In this document: positions 45,497 to 53,533 of the stretch, one piece after another
Numbering within the stretch: position 1 is the stretch's first letter
Layout: the number at the start of each line of letters is the position of its first letter
NCBI GenBank assembly: GCA_016713225.1
Contig: JADJPO010000001.1
Coordinates: 1-64,000 of the forward strand
Origin: Kineosporiaceae bacterium
GTDB lineage: Bacteria > Actinomycetota > Actinomycetes > Actinomycetales > Kineosporiaceae
DNA: 64,000 bases
Direction: 5' to 3'
Translations under genes and position numbers: made by a program
The notes under the pieces: model-generated
Databases searched by the model: none
Told to the model about the DNA's origin: nothing
The model's input: only the letters and a program-made list of their open reading frames with translations

Positions 45497-45517
45497 TGAA
45501 AAGCGTTGTCGTTATCA
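45497..45517 (-). promoter_or_regulatory. Zur-type metal-box-like motif upstream of the aztD-like gene
   Basis: A 21-base AT-rich stretch (TGAAAAGCG at 45497 to CGTTATCA at 45517, plus-strand reading) lies 15 bases before the gene start. It resembles a second motif at 42819-42838 (minus-strand reading TGAAAACGG to CGTTACA). Actinobacterial Zur boxes contain TGAAAA and TTTTCA-like half-sites. The dyad is imperfect, so the assignment is tentative. Confidence 0.45.
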
Positions 45518-45606
45518 ACTGTGTCGCCGCCGGGCAGGTTCAGCCCCAGGGCCGACAAGCGCCCTACTCGGAGGTGCGGGCCCACCCCGAGCGCCCACCC
45601 GTGGTG

Positions 45607-45709
45607 CGCTCATGCTCCTCAGGTGACGAGCCCGGGACTCGAAACAAGCCTCGAACGCGTCAGCCGCGGATCACGAGCAGTCACCCACGGAGCATGAGCG
45701 GGTTTGGTG
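45607..45709. repeat. Dispersed hairpin element, family A, copy 3
   Basis: Reversed word GCTCATGCTCCTCAGGTGAC (45608-45627) and outer right word ACGGAGCATGAGCGGG (45687-45702), with a degenerate middle word (CGGATCACGAGCAG, 45667-45680). The stretch AACGCGTC and CAGTCACCCACGGAGCATGA match copy 2 exactly. It lies immediately after the glmS stop, as copies 1 and 2 lie after other genes. Confidence 0.82.
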
Positions 45710-45712
45710 GGG

Positions 45713-47578
45713 TTATTCGACGGTGACGGACTTGGCGAGGTTGCGGGGCTTGTCGATGTCCAACCCCCGGTTCAACGCCGCGTGATAAGCGAGCACCTGC
45801 AGCGGGATCGTGAGCAGGATCGGGTCCAGCTCCGGCTCGTTCTTGGGGACGACGACCGTGGGCACGTGGTGCTCCTCAGAGCCCAGCCCGGCGACGTCCA
45901 CGCCGGGGTGGGTGATCGCCACCAGGGGGCCCCGCCGGGCCAGGACCTGCTCGGCGGCAGCCAGATTGCGGTCGGTGAGCTCGTCGTCCGGGATCAGCGC
46001 GATGGTCGGCATCTCGGGGCTGATCAACGCCAGCGGGCCGTGCTTCAGCTCACTGGTCTGATACGCCTCGGCGTGGATGTAGCTGACCTCCTTGAGCTTC
46101 TGCGCCCCCTCGCGCGCCACCGGGTAGCCACGCACCCGCCCGATGAAGAAGCAGCTCTGCGCCTCGGCCAGGCTCTTGGCCACATCGGCCAACTGCGCCT
46201 CGCCGTCCAGGATCTCGCGGATCTGGGCCGGTACCTTGCGCAGCCCGGCGATGATCCGCTGCCCGTCGGCCACCGACAGGTCACGCACCCGCCCCAGCAA
46301 CAACGCCAGCAGCGCGAACGCGATCGCCATGGTGGTCAGCGCCTTGGTCGAGGCCACCGCCACCTCCGGCCCGGCGTGCAGGTAGATGCCGCCGTCCACC
46401 TCGCGGGCGATGGTCGAGCCCACCACGTTGACCACGCCGAGCACCGTGCCACCCTTGCGCTTGACCTCGGCGACGGCGAACGCGGTGTCGGCGGTCTCAC
46501 CCGACTGCGACACCACGACGTAGAGCGTGTCCGGCTCGATGATCGGGTTGCGGTAGCGAAACTCCGAGGCCGGCTCGGCGTCCGCGGGGATGCGCGCCAG
46601 CTCCTCGATCATCGAGGCGCCCATCTGACCGACGTAGTACGCCGACCCGCAGCCCAGGATCTTCACCCGCTTGAACGCCCGCAGCTCGCGCGGGCCGAGA
46701 TTGAGCCCGTCCAGCCGCGCCGTCCCGAAGCGCTCGTCGATCCGGCCGCGCATGACCGCGGCGGCCGCGTCGGGCTGCTCGTGAATCTCCTTGGCCATGT
46801 AGTGCGCGTACCCGGCCAGCTCCAGATCGCCGGCCTCGACCTCGATCTCGACCGGCTCGCGGTGTGTGTCGTCGCTCTCGCGCGAGAAGGTGCGATACCC
46901 GGTCGCCGACACCGTGGCCAGCTCGCCGTCGTGCAGGTGGATCACCGAGGTGGTGTGCCGCACCAGGGCCGAGACGTCGCTGGCGACGAACATCTCCTTC
47001 GCGCCCACGCCCAGGATCAGCGGAGACCCGTTGCGCGCCACCACGATCCGGTCCGGGAAGGCGGCATCCAGGACGGCGATGGCGTAGGTGCCCTCGATCT
47101 TCGTCAGCGCGTCGAGCACCTTGGCCTCGAGCGTGTCCGCACTCGAGCGCGCGATCAGGTGGGCGATCACCTCGGTGTCGGTGTCGGAGGCCAGCGGCAC
47201 GCCGTCCTTCTCGAGTCGGGCCCGCAACTGGGGCGCGTTGTCGATGATCCCGTTGTGCACCACGCTGATCCGGCCGTCCGCACTGGCGTGCGGGTGCGCG
47301 TTCGGCTCGGTTGCCGGGCCGTGCGTGGCCCACCGGGTGTGACCGATGCCGGCCACCCCGCTCAACCGCTTCGGGACGGCGTTCGCCAGGTCGCGCACCC
47401 GACCCACCCGGCGCACGGTGGTGATCTCGGCCGCGGGCTCGCCCTTGGACGACCCCTTCGCGCCGGTCAGCACGGCCAGCCCGGCCGAGTCGTAGCCGCG
47501 ATACTCCAGGCGCATCAGGCCCTCGATGAGCAACGGGGTGGCGTTCTGGCTGCCGATGTAGCCGACGATTCCGCACAT
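45713..47578 (-). CDS. glmS: Glutamine-fructose-6-phosphate aminotransferase (isomerizing)
   Basis: 621 residues. The N-terminus MCGIVGYIGSQNATPLL places Cys2 as the glutaminase nucleophile; GHTRWATHG and the later SIS motifs SQSGETADTAFAV and EVAVASTKALTTMAIA complete the two domains. It makes glucosamine-6-phosphate for peptidoglycan precursors. AGGAG ten bases upstream supports the start. A small gene upstream (89 residues) appears co-transcribed. A glmS ribozyme is absent, as expected in actinobacteria. Confidence 0.96.
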   Translation of the reverse strand: MCGIVGYIGSQNATPLLIEGLMRLEYRGYDSAGLAVLTGAKGSSKGEPAAEITTVRRVGRVRDLANAVPKRLSGVAGIGHTRWATHGPATEPNAHPHASADGRISVVHNGIIDNAPQLRARLEKDGVPLASDTDTEVIAHLIARSSADTLEAKVLDALTKIEGTYAIAVLDAAFPDRIVVARNGSPLILGVGAKEMFVASDVSALVRHTTSVIHLHDGELATVSATGYRTFSRESDDTHREPVEIEVEAGDLELAGYAHYMAKEIHEQPDAAAAVMRGRIDERFGTARLDGLNLGPRELRAFKRVKILGCGSAYYVGQMGASMIEELARIPADAEPASEFRYRNPIIEPDTLYVVVSQSGETADTAFAVAEVKRKGGTVLGVVNVVGSTIAREVDGGIYLHAGPEVAVASTKALTTMAIAFALLALLLGRVRDLSVADGQRIIAGLRKVPAQIREILDGEAQLADVAKSLAEAQSCFFIGRVRGYPVAREGAQKLKEVSYIHAEAYQTSELKHGPLALISPEMPTIALIPDDELTDRNLAAAEQVLARRGPLVAITHPGVDVAGLGSEEHHVPTVVVPKNEPELDPILLTIPLQVLAYHAALNRGLDIDKPRNLAKSVTVE

Positions 47579-47604
47579 GGGGGCAGGTCTCCTGAAGGGC
47601 TGGG

Positions 47605-47874
47605 TCAGCCGTAGATGATGCGGCGCAGTTGGCGCAGCGACAGGGTCGGTGGGGCGACCAGGCGGTGGGTCAGTTCCTCGGCGATCATCGAGAAGGCCTG
47701 GTCGTTCCGGACGCCGTGCGCCTGCAGGTGCGCGTGACGGCGCCGGACGTACCCCTCGACGTCCTCGCGGTAGTACGCCAGGACATCGTCGATCACCCGC
47801 GCGGCCTCACCGGGGGTCAGCCCGGTGCTGGCCGCGACGCGGTCGACGAGCTCAGGGGTCAACACCCAACCCAC
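47605..47874 (-). CDS. Small conserved hypothetical protein upstream of glmS
   Basis: 89 residues, GTG start. Entirely helical in appearance: TPELVDRVAASTGLTPGEAA resembles a helix-turn-helix, then EDVEGYVRRRHAHLQAHG and a conserved-looking C-terminus SLRQLRRIIYG. It ends 26 bases before glmS, suggesting a shared transcript. No function recognised; a DNA-binding role is possible. Confidence 0.65.
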   Translation of the reverse strand: MGWVLTPELVDRVAASTGLTPGEAARVIDDVLAYYREDVEGYVRRRHAHLQAHGVRNDQAFSMIAEELTHRLVAPPTLSLRQLRRIIYG

Positions 47875-47949
47875 TGTGCACGCTCAGTGCGGTGATCACC
47901 AAAGATCTGCCCGAATTCGGGCAGGAATCCTCACCAAGTGGGGGATTGC

Positions 47950-49140
47950 TCACGGCCGCAACGACAGCGCCACCCGGCCGTGCGCCTGCAACGCGTCGTC
48001 CTCGGCGAAGGCCACCCAGCCACCCCGGCGGAGCACGGCCTCGATGAGCTCGTCCACCAGATCATCGATCACGTCAGGTGCGTCGAGGCCGTGCGGCTCC
48101 GGGTCGATCACCGTGTCGTCGGGGCCGAGTCGGGCCGGGTGGACGTAGCTCTCCTCCACCACGAGCATCTCGGGCCGCTCGGCGTGCGCGGCACGCCAGG
48201 CCGCCTGGATGCCCGAGGCCACCCGGCCCTCGCCCGCCCGACGGTGCAGCAGCTCGATCGCCTCCTGGTGCCGAGACACCAGGTACTGCTCGAGCACCAC
48301 CCGGATCCGGGGCACCAGCTCGGTGGTGGGCGAGGTGACCAGGCTGCCGGGCACCCACCCGGCCAACCGACCCAGGTTGACCGACATCCGACGGAAGTCG
48401 GCCACCACCCGCTCAGTGCCCACCAGGACCAGGGGCGCCGGCTGGATACGGAGGTAGGCACCCAGCGCCCGGTCGACCTGCCTCAGGAAGGCCTTGCGGG
48501 CCTCGGGGCCGGTGGGCCGGCGGCCGGATCGACGGCCGCCACGACCTCGTCCGCGCTCGTCGTGCTCAGCGGTCGCGACCGGGAAGGCCCGGGTCTGCGC
48601 GGGGTGCAGCCGAGCGCCGATTCCGTCGAACAGCCGGGCCTCGTGAGCGCTCAACGCCAGGACGACGTGGCGCGGCGTCCGGTGCAGCGCCCGCACCAGG
48701 TCGCGCGTGGCGAAGGTGGGGTCGACGACGACCCGCTCCACCACCGGCAGATCGAGCTGCACCACGGAATGGACGGCCGCCGAGGCGAAGACCGCCAGGG
48801 CCTGGGTGGCCGGACCACGACAGGCGCTCTCGACCAGGTCGCGCAACGGGTTCACCACCGTCGACCGCACCCCGGGCAGGGCCTCGACCTCCACCAGTCG
48901 GCGTTCCGCCTCGCGCAGCAGGCCGTGCAGTCGGGCAGCGTCCTCGCGGAGCATGCGGGCAGCCGGTGTCGTGCTGAGCAGCAGGGACACACACGGGTGA
49001 CCGGTCGCCGACTGCAGAGCGGTGACCAGGCGCGGCGTCACCCCGTTCACCGGCACCGCGGGCGAACTCTGCGGCGTCGGCGCGTCCGGGTGGTCACCGG
49101 ACGAGGTGGTGCCTGCGCGATCGAGGTCGGCAGTGGTCAT
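47950..49140 (-). CDS. baeRF-family release-factor-like protein
   Basis: 396 residues. The layout (N-terminal fold with VSLLLSTTP, central HVVLALSAHEARLFDGIGARL, C-terminal fold with PLVLVGTERVVADF and GRVASGIQAAW) matches actinobacterial baeRF proteins related to eRF1/Pelota fold. A basic Arg/Gly-rich linker sits at about residues 195-215. Functions suggested for the family include ribosome rescue or hibernation, unproven. The start overlaps the TerC stop by four bases, so it is translated with TerC under the manganese riboswitch. Confidence 0.8.
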   Translation of the reverse strand: MTTADLDRAGTTSSGDHPDAPTPQSSPAVPVNGVTPRLVTALQSATGHPCVSLLLSTTPAARMLREDAARLHGLLREAERRLVEVEALPGVRSTVVNPLRDLVESACRGPATQALAVFASAAVHSVVQLDLPVVERVVVDPTFATRDLVRALHRTPRHVVLALSAHEARLFDGIGARLHPAQTRAFPVATAEHDERGRGRGGRRSGRRPTGPEARKAFLRQVDRALGAYLRIQPAPLVLVGTERVVADFRRMSVNLGRLAGWVPGSLVTSPTTELVPRIRVVLEQYLVSRHQEAIELLHRRAGEGRVASGIQAAWRAAHAERPEMLVVEESYVHPARLGPDDTVIDPEPHGLDAPDVIDDLVDELIEAVLRRGGWVAFAEDDALQAHGRVALSLRP

Positions 49141-50123
49141 GACGGTCCTCCAGGGGTCGACGAAGCGGATGACAGATCGGACGACGGATCGGACGGGTTC
49201 TCGGAATCACCGGTGCGGGTTCGGGTTCGGGCCAGACTGGCCACGACGGACGTCGTGATCACGCTGGCGATCACGACCAGCGAGAGGGCAATCGGCACCT
49301 TGTAGACGTCGAGCAGCAGCATCTTCACGCCCACGAAGACCAGCACCACGGCCAGGCCCAGCTTCAGGTAGACGAACCGGTGGATGAGGTCGGCGAGCAG
49401 GAAGTACATCGCGCGCAGCCCCAGGATCGCGAAGGCGTTGCTGGTGAAGACCAGGAACGGCTCGCGGGTCACCGCGAAGATCGCGGGGATGGAGTCGACC
49501 GCGAAGATCAGGTCGGTGGTCTCGATCAGGATCAACACGGTGAACAGGGGCGTGGCCACCCAGCGCCCGTTCTCTCGGACCCAGAACCGGGTTCCGTGCC
49601 AGGTCTGGGTGCTGGGGATCAGCCGTCGGGTGAGCCGCAACACGCGATGGTTGGCCGGGTCGCCGTGATCGTTCCGGTGCCGGAACATCTGCACCCCGGT
49701 CACCACGAGCAGTGCCCCGAACAGATAGAGCACCCACGCGAAGGCATCGATCAGCGCCGCGCCGGCGGCGATGAAGCCCGCGCGCATCACCAGCGCACCC
49801 AGCACCCCGTAGAACAGCACCCGGTGCTGGTACTCCCGCGGCACGGCGAAAGCGGTGAAGATCAGGGCGAAGACGAAGACGTTGTCGACGGCGAGGCTCT
49901 TCTCGATCAGATACCCCGCGTAGTACTCCCCGGCCGCCTGGGCGCCGAAGAGTGCCCACACCACGCCACCGAAGGCCAGGCCGAGGGCGACCCACACCCC
50001 GCTCCACACGGCGGCCTCGCGCACCGGCACCACGTGGGCCCGGCGATGGGCGAGCAGGTCGACGGCGAGCATCACGGCGATGACGGCGAGCACGGTGAGC
50101 CAGAGCCACAGCGGAACATCCAT
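49137..50123 (-). CDS. TerC/Alx-type membrane protein, probable manganese exporter
   Basis: 328 residues from the ATG at 50123, chosen because GGAGG lies seven bases upstream. Seven to eight helices; the acidic membrane motifs are present: DNVFVFALIFTAFAVP and ETTDLIFAVDSIPAIFAV. TerC/Alx proteins export manganese and protect metal-loaded exported enzymes. The gene follows a yybP-ykoY (manganese) riboswitch, which supports this. It is coupled to a baeRF gene (ATGA overlap). Confidence 0.9.
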   Translation of the reverse strand: MDVPLWLWLTVLAVIAVMLAVDLLAHRRAHVVPVREAAVWSGVWVALGLAFGGVVWALFGAQAAGEYYAGYLIEKSLAVDNVFVFALIFTAFAVPREYQHRVLFYGVLGALVMRAGFIAAGAALIDAFAWVLYLFGALLVVTGVQMFRHRNDHGDPANHRVLRLTRRLIPSTQTWHGTRFWVRENGRWVATPLFTVLILIETTDLIFAVDSIPAIFAVTREPFLVFTSNAFAILGLRAMYFLLADLIHRFVYLKLGLAVVLVFVGVKMLLLDVYKVPIALSLVVIASVITTSVVASLARTRTRTGDSENPSDPSSDLSSASSTPGGPS

Positions 50124-50147
50124 CGGCAAACCTCCGGTCGACAGGTG

Positions 50148-50266
50148 CTGACCGAAGGTCTCTCCCGACGCCACCGCGCCCACCCCGGCCGGGCCTGCTC
50201 GACAGTGCTCTGTCAGCGCGCCGTACTGACGACCGGGACGTCTCGGGATACTCCCCTTCGTGGCCG
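50148..50266 (-). ncRNA. yybP-ykoY manganese riboswitch
   Basis: On the minus strand the leader of the TerC gene contains AAGGGGAGTATCCCGAG, then a variable stem, and GTCGGGAGAGACCTTCGGTC. The GGGGAGTA signature and the GAGACC stretch are hallmarks of this class, which senses Mn2+ and is often found before TerC/Alx genes in actinobacteria. It ends about 25 bases before the start codon, so it probably controls translation or termination of terC and the coupled baeRF gene. Confidence 0.75.
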
Positions 50267-50312
50267 AGGATCATCTCGACCAGTGATATGAGTTTCAGGT
50301 AATCTCTTTCAG

Positions 50313-50627
50313 GTGTCAAGCGCGACCTGGACCTTTCTCAGCAACCACGCCCACGTGTTGCTCGCGGTCTCCCGCGAGCCCGAGATCCGGGTCCGAGACC
50401 TGGCCGCGCAGGTCGGGGTCACCGAGCGACGAGTGCAGACGATCGTCGCCGAGCTGGAGGACGAGGGATACCTGGCCCGGCACCGGATCGGCCGGCGCAC
50501 GCACTACCAGCTCCTGTCCGGTCGGCCGTTCCGACACCAACTGGAGGCAGGGCGCAGCGTGGACGACCTCCTCGCGCTCTTCTCGGCGTCGCGATCTCGG
50601 GCTCGGCACGCCCTGGCCGACAGCTGA
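50313..50627 (+). CDS. Winged-helix transcriptional regulator
   Basis: 104 residues, GTG start. A MarR/ArsR-like winged helix fills the first 70 residues: RVRDLAAQVGVTERRVQTI (recognition helix) and GYLARHRIGRRTHYQL (wing). It is divergent from the TerC/riboswitch unit and may regulate a neighbouring gene. Effector unknown; no Cys-rich metal site is visible. Confidence 0.8.
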   Translation: MSSATWTFLSNHAHVLLAVSREPEIRVRDLAAQVGVTERRVQTIVAELEDEGYLARHRIGRRTHYQLLSGRPFRHQLEAGRSVDDLLALFSASRSRARHALADS

Positions 50628-50677
50628 CCGACAGCTCACCCCAGACCGACCGGACGCCGCTGTGCCAGGGTGGCAGG

Positions 50678-52144
50678 GTGTCGTCCCCCGACCTGCTCGC
50701 CGCCCTGACCGCGCCGGACGCCGTCGAGCGCCCGGACGCCGTGACGATCGCCGGCCGCACCCTGGCGTCGCCGGACCTGCTCGACCGCGCGGGCGCGGTC
50801 GGCGAGCGCATCGCCGGGGCGGGCACCGTCGCCGTCCATGCCACGCCCACCCTCGAGACGGTGATCGCGGTGGTCGGTGGCCTGCTCGCCGGCGTACCCG
50901 TGGTCACGCTGCCGCCCGACTCCGGGCCGGCCGAGCGCGCCCATCTGCTGCGCGACTCCGGCGCCGAGCTGGTGCTGACCGGCGAGGACAGGCAGACCAT
51001 GCCCACTGAGACGACTACGCCCACCACGACCACCACGACCGACCTCGGCCTGCCGGTGATCACCGTGGCCGACCTGCCGCGGGCGCCCTCGGCCGGCTGG
51101 TCACCGGCGAGATCACCGGACGACGCCGCGCTGTTGATCTACACCAGCGGCACCACCGGGGCACCCAAGGGCGCCATCCTCGGACGCCGGGCGCTGGCCG
51201 CCGGGCTCGACGCGCTGGCCGAGGCCTGGCAGTGGACCGCCGCCGATCGGCTGGTGCACGGCCTGCCGCTGTTCCATGTGCACGGTTTGGTCCTGGGGGT
51301 GCTCGGCGCGCTGCGGGTGGGGTCGCCGGTGGTGCACACCGGGAGACCGACCCCCGAGGCCTATGCCCACGCCGCCACCGAGTCCGCTGGCACGCTCTAC
51401 TTCGGCGTGCCCACCGTCTGGTCCCGGCTCGTCGCCGAACCCGCTGCAGCACAGGCACTTCGGGGTGCACGACTACTCGTCTCGGGCAGCGCTGCACTGC
51501 CGATTCCGGTCTTCGACCGCTTGGAGTCCCTCACCGGCCACCGCGCCGTCGAGCGCTACGGCATGACCGAGACGATGATCACCCTGTCGACCCGGGCGGA
51601 CGGCGAGCGCCGTCCGGGATGGGTCGGCCTGCCGGTGCGCGGCGTGAGCACCCGGCTGGTGCACGAGGGCGCGGATGTGCCGGACGACGGCACCACCCCG
51701 GGGGAGATCTGGGTGCGCGGCCCCATGCTGTTCTCCGGCTATCACCACCGGCCCGAGGCGACCGCGGCGGTGCTGGACGCCCAGGGGTGGATGCACACCG
51801 GCGACATCGCCGTCCGCGACGCCGGCGGCATGCACCGGATCGTCGGGCGGGCCAGCACCGACCTGATCTCCTCCGGCGGCTACCGGATCGGCGCCGGCGA
51901 GGTCGAGGACGCCCTGCTCGCCCACCCCGCCGTGCGAGAGGCGGCCGTGATCGGGACACCGCACCCCGACCTGGGCGAGGCCGTCACCGCATTCGTCGTG
52001 GCCGACGGCGTCGGGGCCGAGGCGCTGAGTGCGTTCGTCGCCCAGCGGCTGTCGGTGCACAAGCGGCCGCGCGTCGTCCAGCTGGTCGATGCCCTGCCGC
52101 GCAACGCCATGGGCAAGGTGGTCAAGAGCCGACTCACGAGCTGA
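50678..52144 (+). CDS. Acyl-CoA synthetase, MatB-like (AMP-binding)
   Basis: 488 residues, GTG start. Adenylation motifs: IYTSGTTGAPKGAI, the GLPLFHVHGLVLGVLGAL block characteristic of malonyl-CoA synthetase MatB, RYGMTETMI, GWMHTGD and the catalytic lysine near PRNAMGKVVKSRL at the C-terminus. It would activate a short dicarboxylate or other acid to its CoA thioester in the cytoplasm. A Thr-rich stretch (TETTTPTTTTTT) lies in a loop near residue 115. Substrate preference is inferred from motif similarity only. Confidence 0.83.
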   Translation: MSSPDLLAALTAPDAVERPDAVTIAGRTLASPDLLDRAGAVGERIAGAGTVAVHATPTLETVIAVVGGLLAGVPVVTLPPDSGPAERAHLLRDSGAELVLTGEDRQTMPTETTTPTTTTTTDLGLPVITVADLPRAPSAGWSPARSPDDAALLIYTSGTTGAPKGAILGRRALAAGLDALAEAWQWTAADRLVHGLPLFHVHGLVLGVLGALRVGSPVVHTGRPTPEAYAHAATESAGTLYFGVPTVWSRLVAEPAAAQALRGARLLVSGSAALPIPVFDRLESLTGHRAVERYGMTETMITLSTRADGERRPGWVGLPVRGVSTRLVHEGADVPDDGTTPGEIWVRGPMLFSGYHHRPEATAAVLDAQGWMHTGDIAVRDAGGMHRIVGRASTDLISSGGYRIGAGEVEDALLAHPAVREAAVIGTPHPDLGEAVTAFVVADGVGAEALSAFVAQRLSVHKRPRVVQLVDALPRNAMGKVVKSRLTS

Positions 52145-52180
52145 TCGCCGGATCATCCCCCCCGTTCGGGAAAGGTGATC

Positions 52181-52231
52181 CCGTGATCATGCAATCCGTG
52201 CACAAAACGTGCACGGATTGCATGATCACGG
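52181..52231. repeat. Perfect palindrome, family C
   Basis: Two 23-base arms (52181-52203 and 52209-52231) are exact reverse complements around an AAAAC loop. It lies between convergent 3' ends (acyl-CoA synthetase and a beta-propeller gene). Twenty-two bases of the right arm with adjoining loop recur at 36771-36792 upstream of purL. Confidence 0.9.
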
Positions 52232-52269
52232 ATGGGTCAGCGGGCGGTCAGCGACCCCTCGGCGGCGCC

Positions 52270-53238
52270 TCAGCGGCCCAGTGAACGGATCACCACTCGG
52301 CCACCGGTGCCCGGATCGGGCAGGGCCGGGATCAGGATCCGGTTGCGGCGCAGGTCGTAACCGATGTCCGCGGCGTTCTGGAACCCGCCCGCCACCTGCA
52401 CGATCGACCCGTCGCGGCGCACCAGGTAGATCACGGCTGCCGTCGCGTTGGAGAAGTCGACCCAGCTCGACACCAGCACGCCTCGCGGAGTGATCTCGAC
52501 GCCGTCCAGCAGACCGGTCGGCAGGGTGATCACGTTCGACTTCCGGCCGGCGGCGTCCAGGGTGAACATCTCGCGGGTGCCGTCGAACGGGTCGTAGGTG
52601 ACCACCAGCAACCGGCCGTCCGGGCGCACCGTGACCCCGTTGGGGTGATGCAGCACCGCATTGCCCGCCGCCACCACGCTGACCGCGCCACGCGGCGAGA
52701 CCCGATAGACCGCATCGGTGCCGCTGGGGCCGAACGCCGGGACGGTGGTGAACCCGATGTCGGTCACGTACACGGTGCCGTGCTCGTCACTGGCCACGTC
52801 GTTGAGGAAGGTGGCGTTCGGGAAGGCGATGCTGCCGCGGGGCGCCCCGGTCGCTGCATCGAAGATCCGCAGCTGGTCGATGTCGGCCACGTACAGCAGG
52901 CCCCGGGCGATCGCCATGCCCTTGGGCGCGTTGAGTGTGACCCCCCGGACGCCGCCGGCGATCCAGCGCGCGGCCAGCACTTGACCGTCGGGCGCCACCC
53001 GGGAGATGAAGCCGGTGTTGTCGGTGTCACGCGGGCCGTTGGTGATGTTCGAGACCAGGTAGACGTCGCGACGGGTGTCGTGCAGCACCGACTCGGGCCG
53101 ATCGAAGATCCCGCTGATCACGATGTCCGGGGTCGGACGCGACGGGCTGGTGCCCACCGCTGCGGGGGCACTCGGGGCCATCCCCAGGGACAGCGATGCC
53201 ACGGCCGCCAGCGGAACGATGCGACGCAGAACCTTCAT
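52270..53238 (-). CDS. Secreted SMP-30/NHL-type beta-propeller protein
   Basis: 322 residues from the ATG at 53238, supported by GGGAG six bases upstream; a longer in-frame start lacks this. Signal peptide IVPLAAVASLSLGMAPSAPA. Repeating blades contain NAPKGMAIARGLLYVADIDQ and HHPNGVTVRPDGRLLVV, similar to the SMP-30/gluconolactonase/strictosidine-synthase-like group. Exported; binding partner or activity unknown. Divergent from a second propeller gene 295 bases away. Confidence 0.78.
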   Translation of the reverse strand: MKVLRRIVPLAAVASLSLGMAPSAPAAVGTSPSRPTPDIVISGIFDRPESVLHDTRRDVYLVSNITNGPRDTDNTGFISRVAPDGQVLAARWIAGGVRGVTLNAPKGMAIARGLLYVADIDQLRIFDAATGAPRGSIAFPNATFLNDVASDEHGTVYVTDIGFTTVPAFGPSGTDAVYRVSPRGAVSVVAAGNAVLHHPNGVTVRPDGRLLVVTYDPFDGTREMFTLDAAGRKSNVITLPTGLLDGVEITPRGVLVSSWVDFSNATAAVIYLVRRDGSIVQVAGGFQNAADIGYDLRRNRILIPALPDPGTGGRVVIRSLGR

Positions 53239-53533
53239 GGCCACTCCCGGAGCTCGCGGCGCTGCCCGCCGCACGGTCGATGATCGGCTGAGGGGGAAGC
53301 TAGCACGAACGGGTGATGTAGATCACGCCTTGTCGGAGCGCGATCACGCACCGGCGCCGTCCGAGCCGACGCTGGGCGCCCATCGGCCGGGACGTTGGCA
53401 ACTGTCACCACCGCGATCACGGGCGTAGGCCTGGAACTGCCGCTCCGTCGGCGCGTCCACCCTCCGGCCTGTCCTCGATCCGTCGAGCCTCGGCGAACCT
53501 GGCGAGCGGCATCTGCTGTGGGGGGAGTTCATC

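Noticed and set aside
47579..47604. glmS ribozyme upstream of glmS
   Set aside because: Only 26 bases separate glmS from the small gene upstream, far too short; no ribozyme core is seen.
45704..47614. Plus-strand frame of more than 600 codons opposite glmS
   Set aside because: Shadow of glmS codons; composition and lack of any family match argue against coding.
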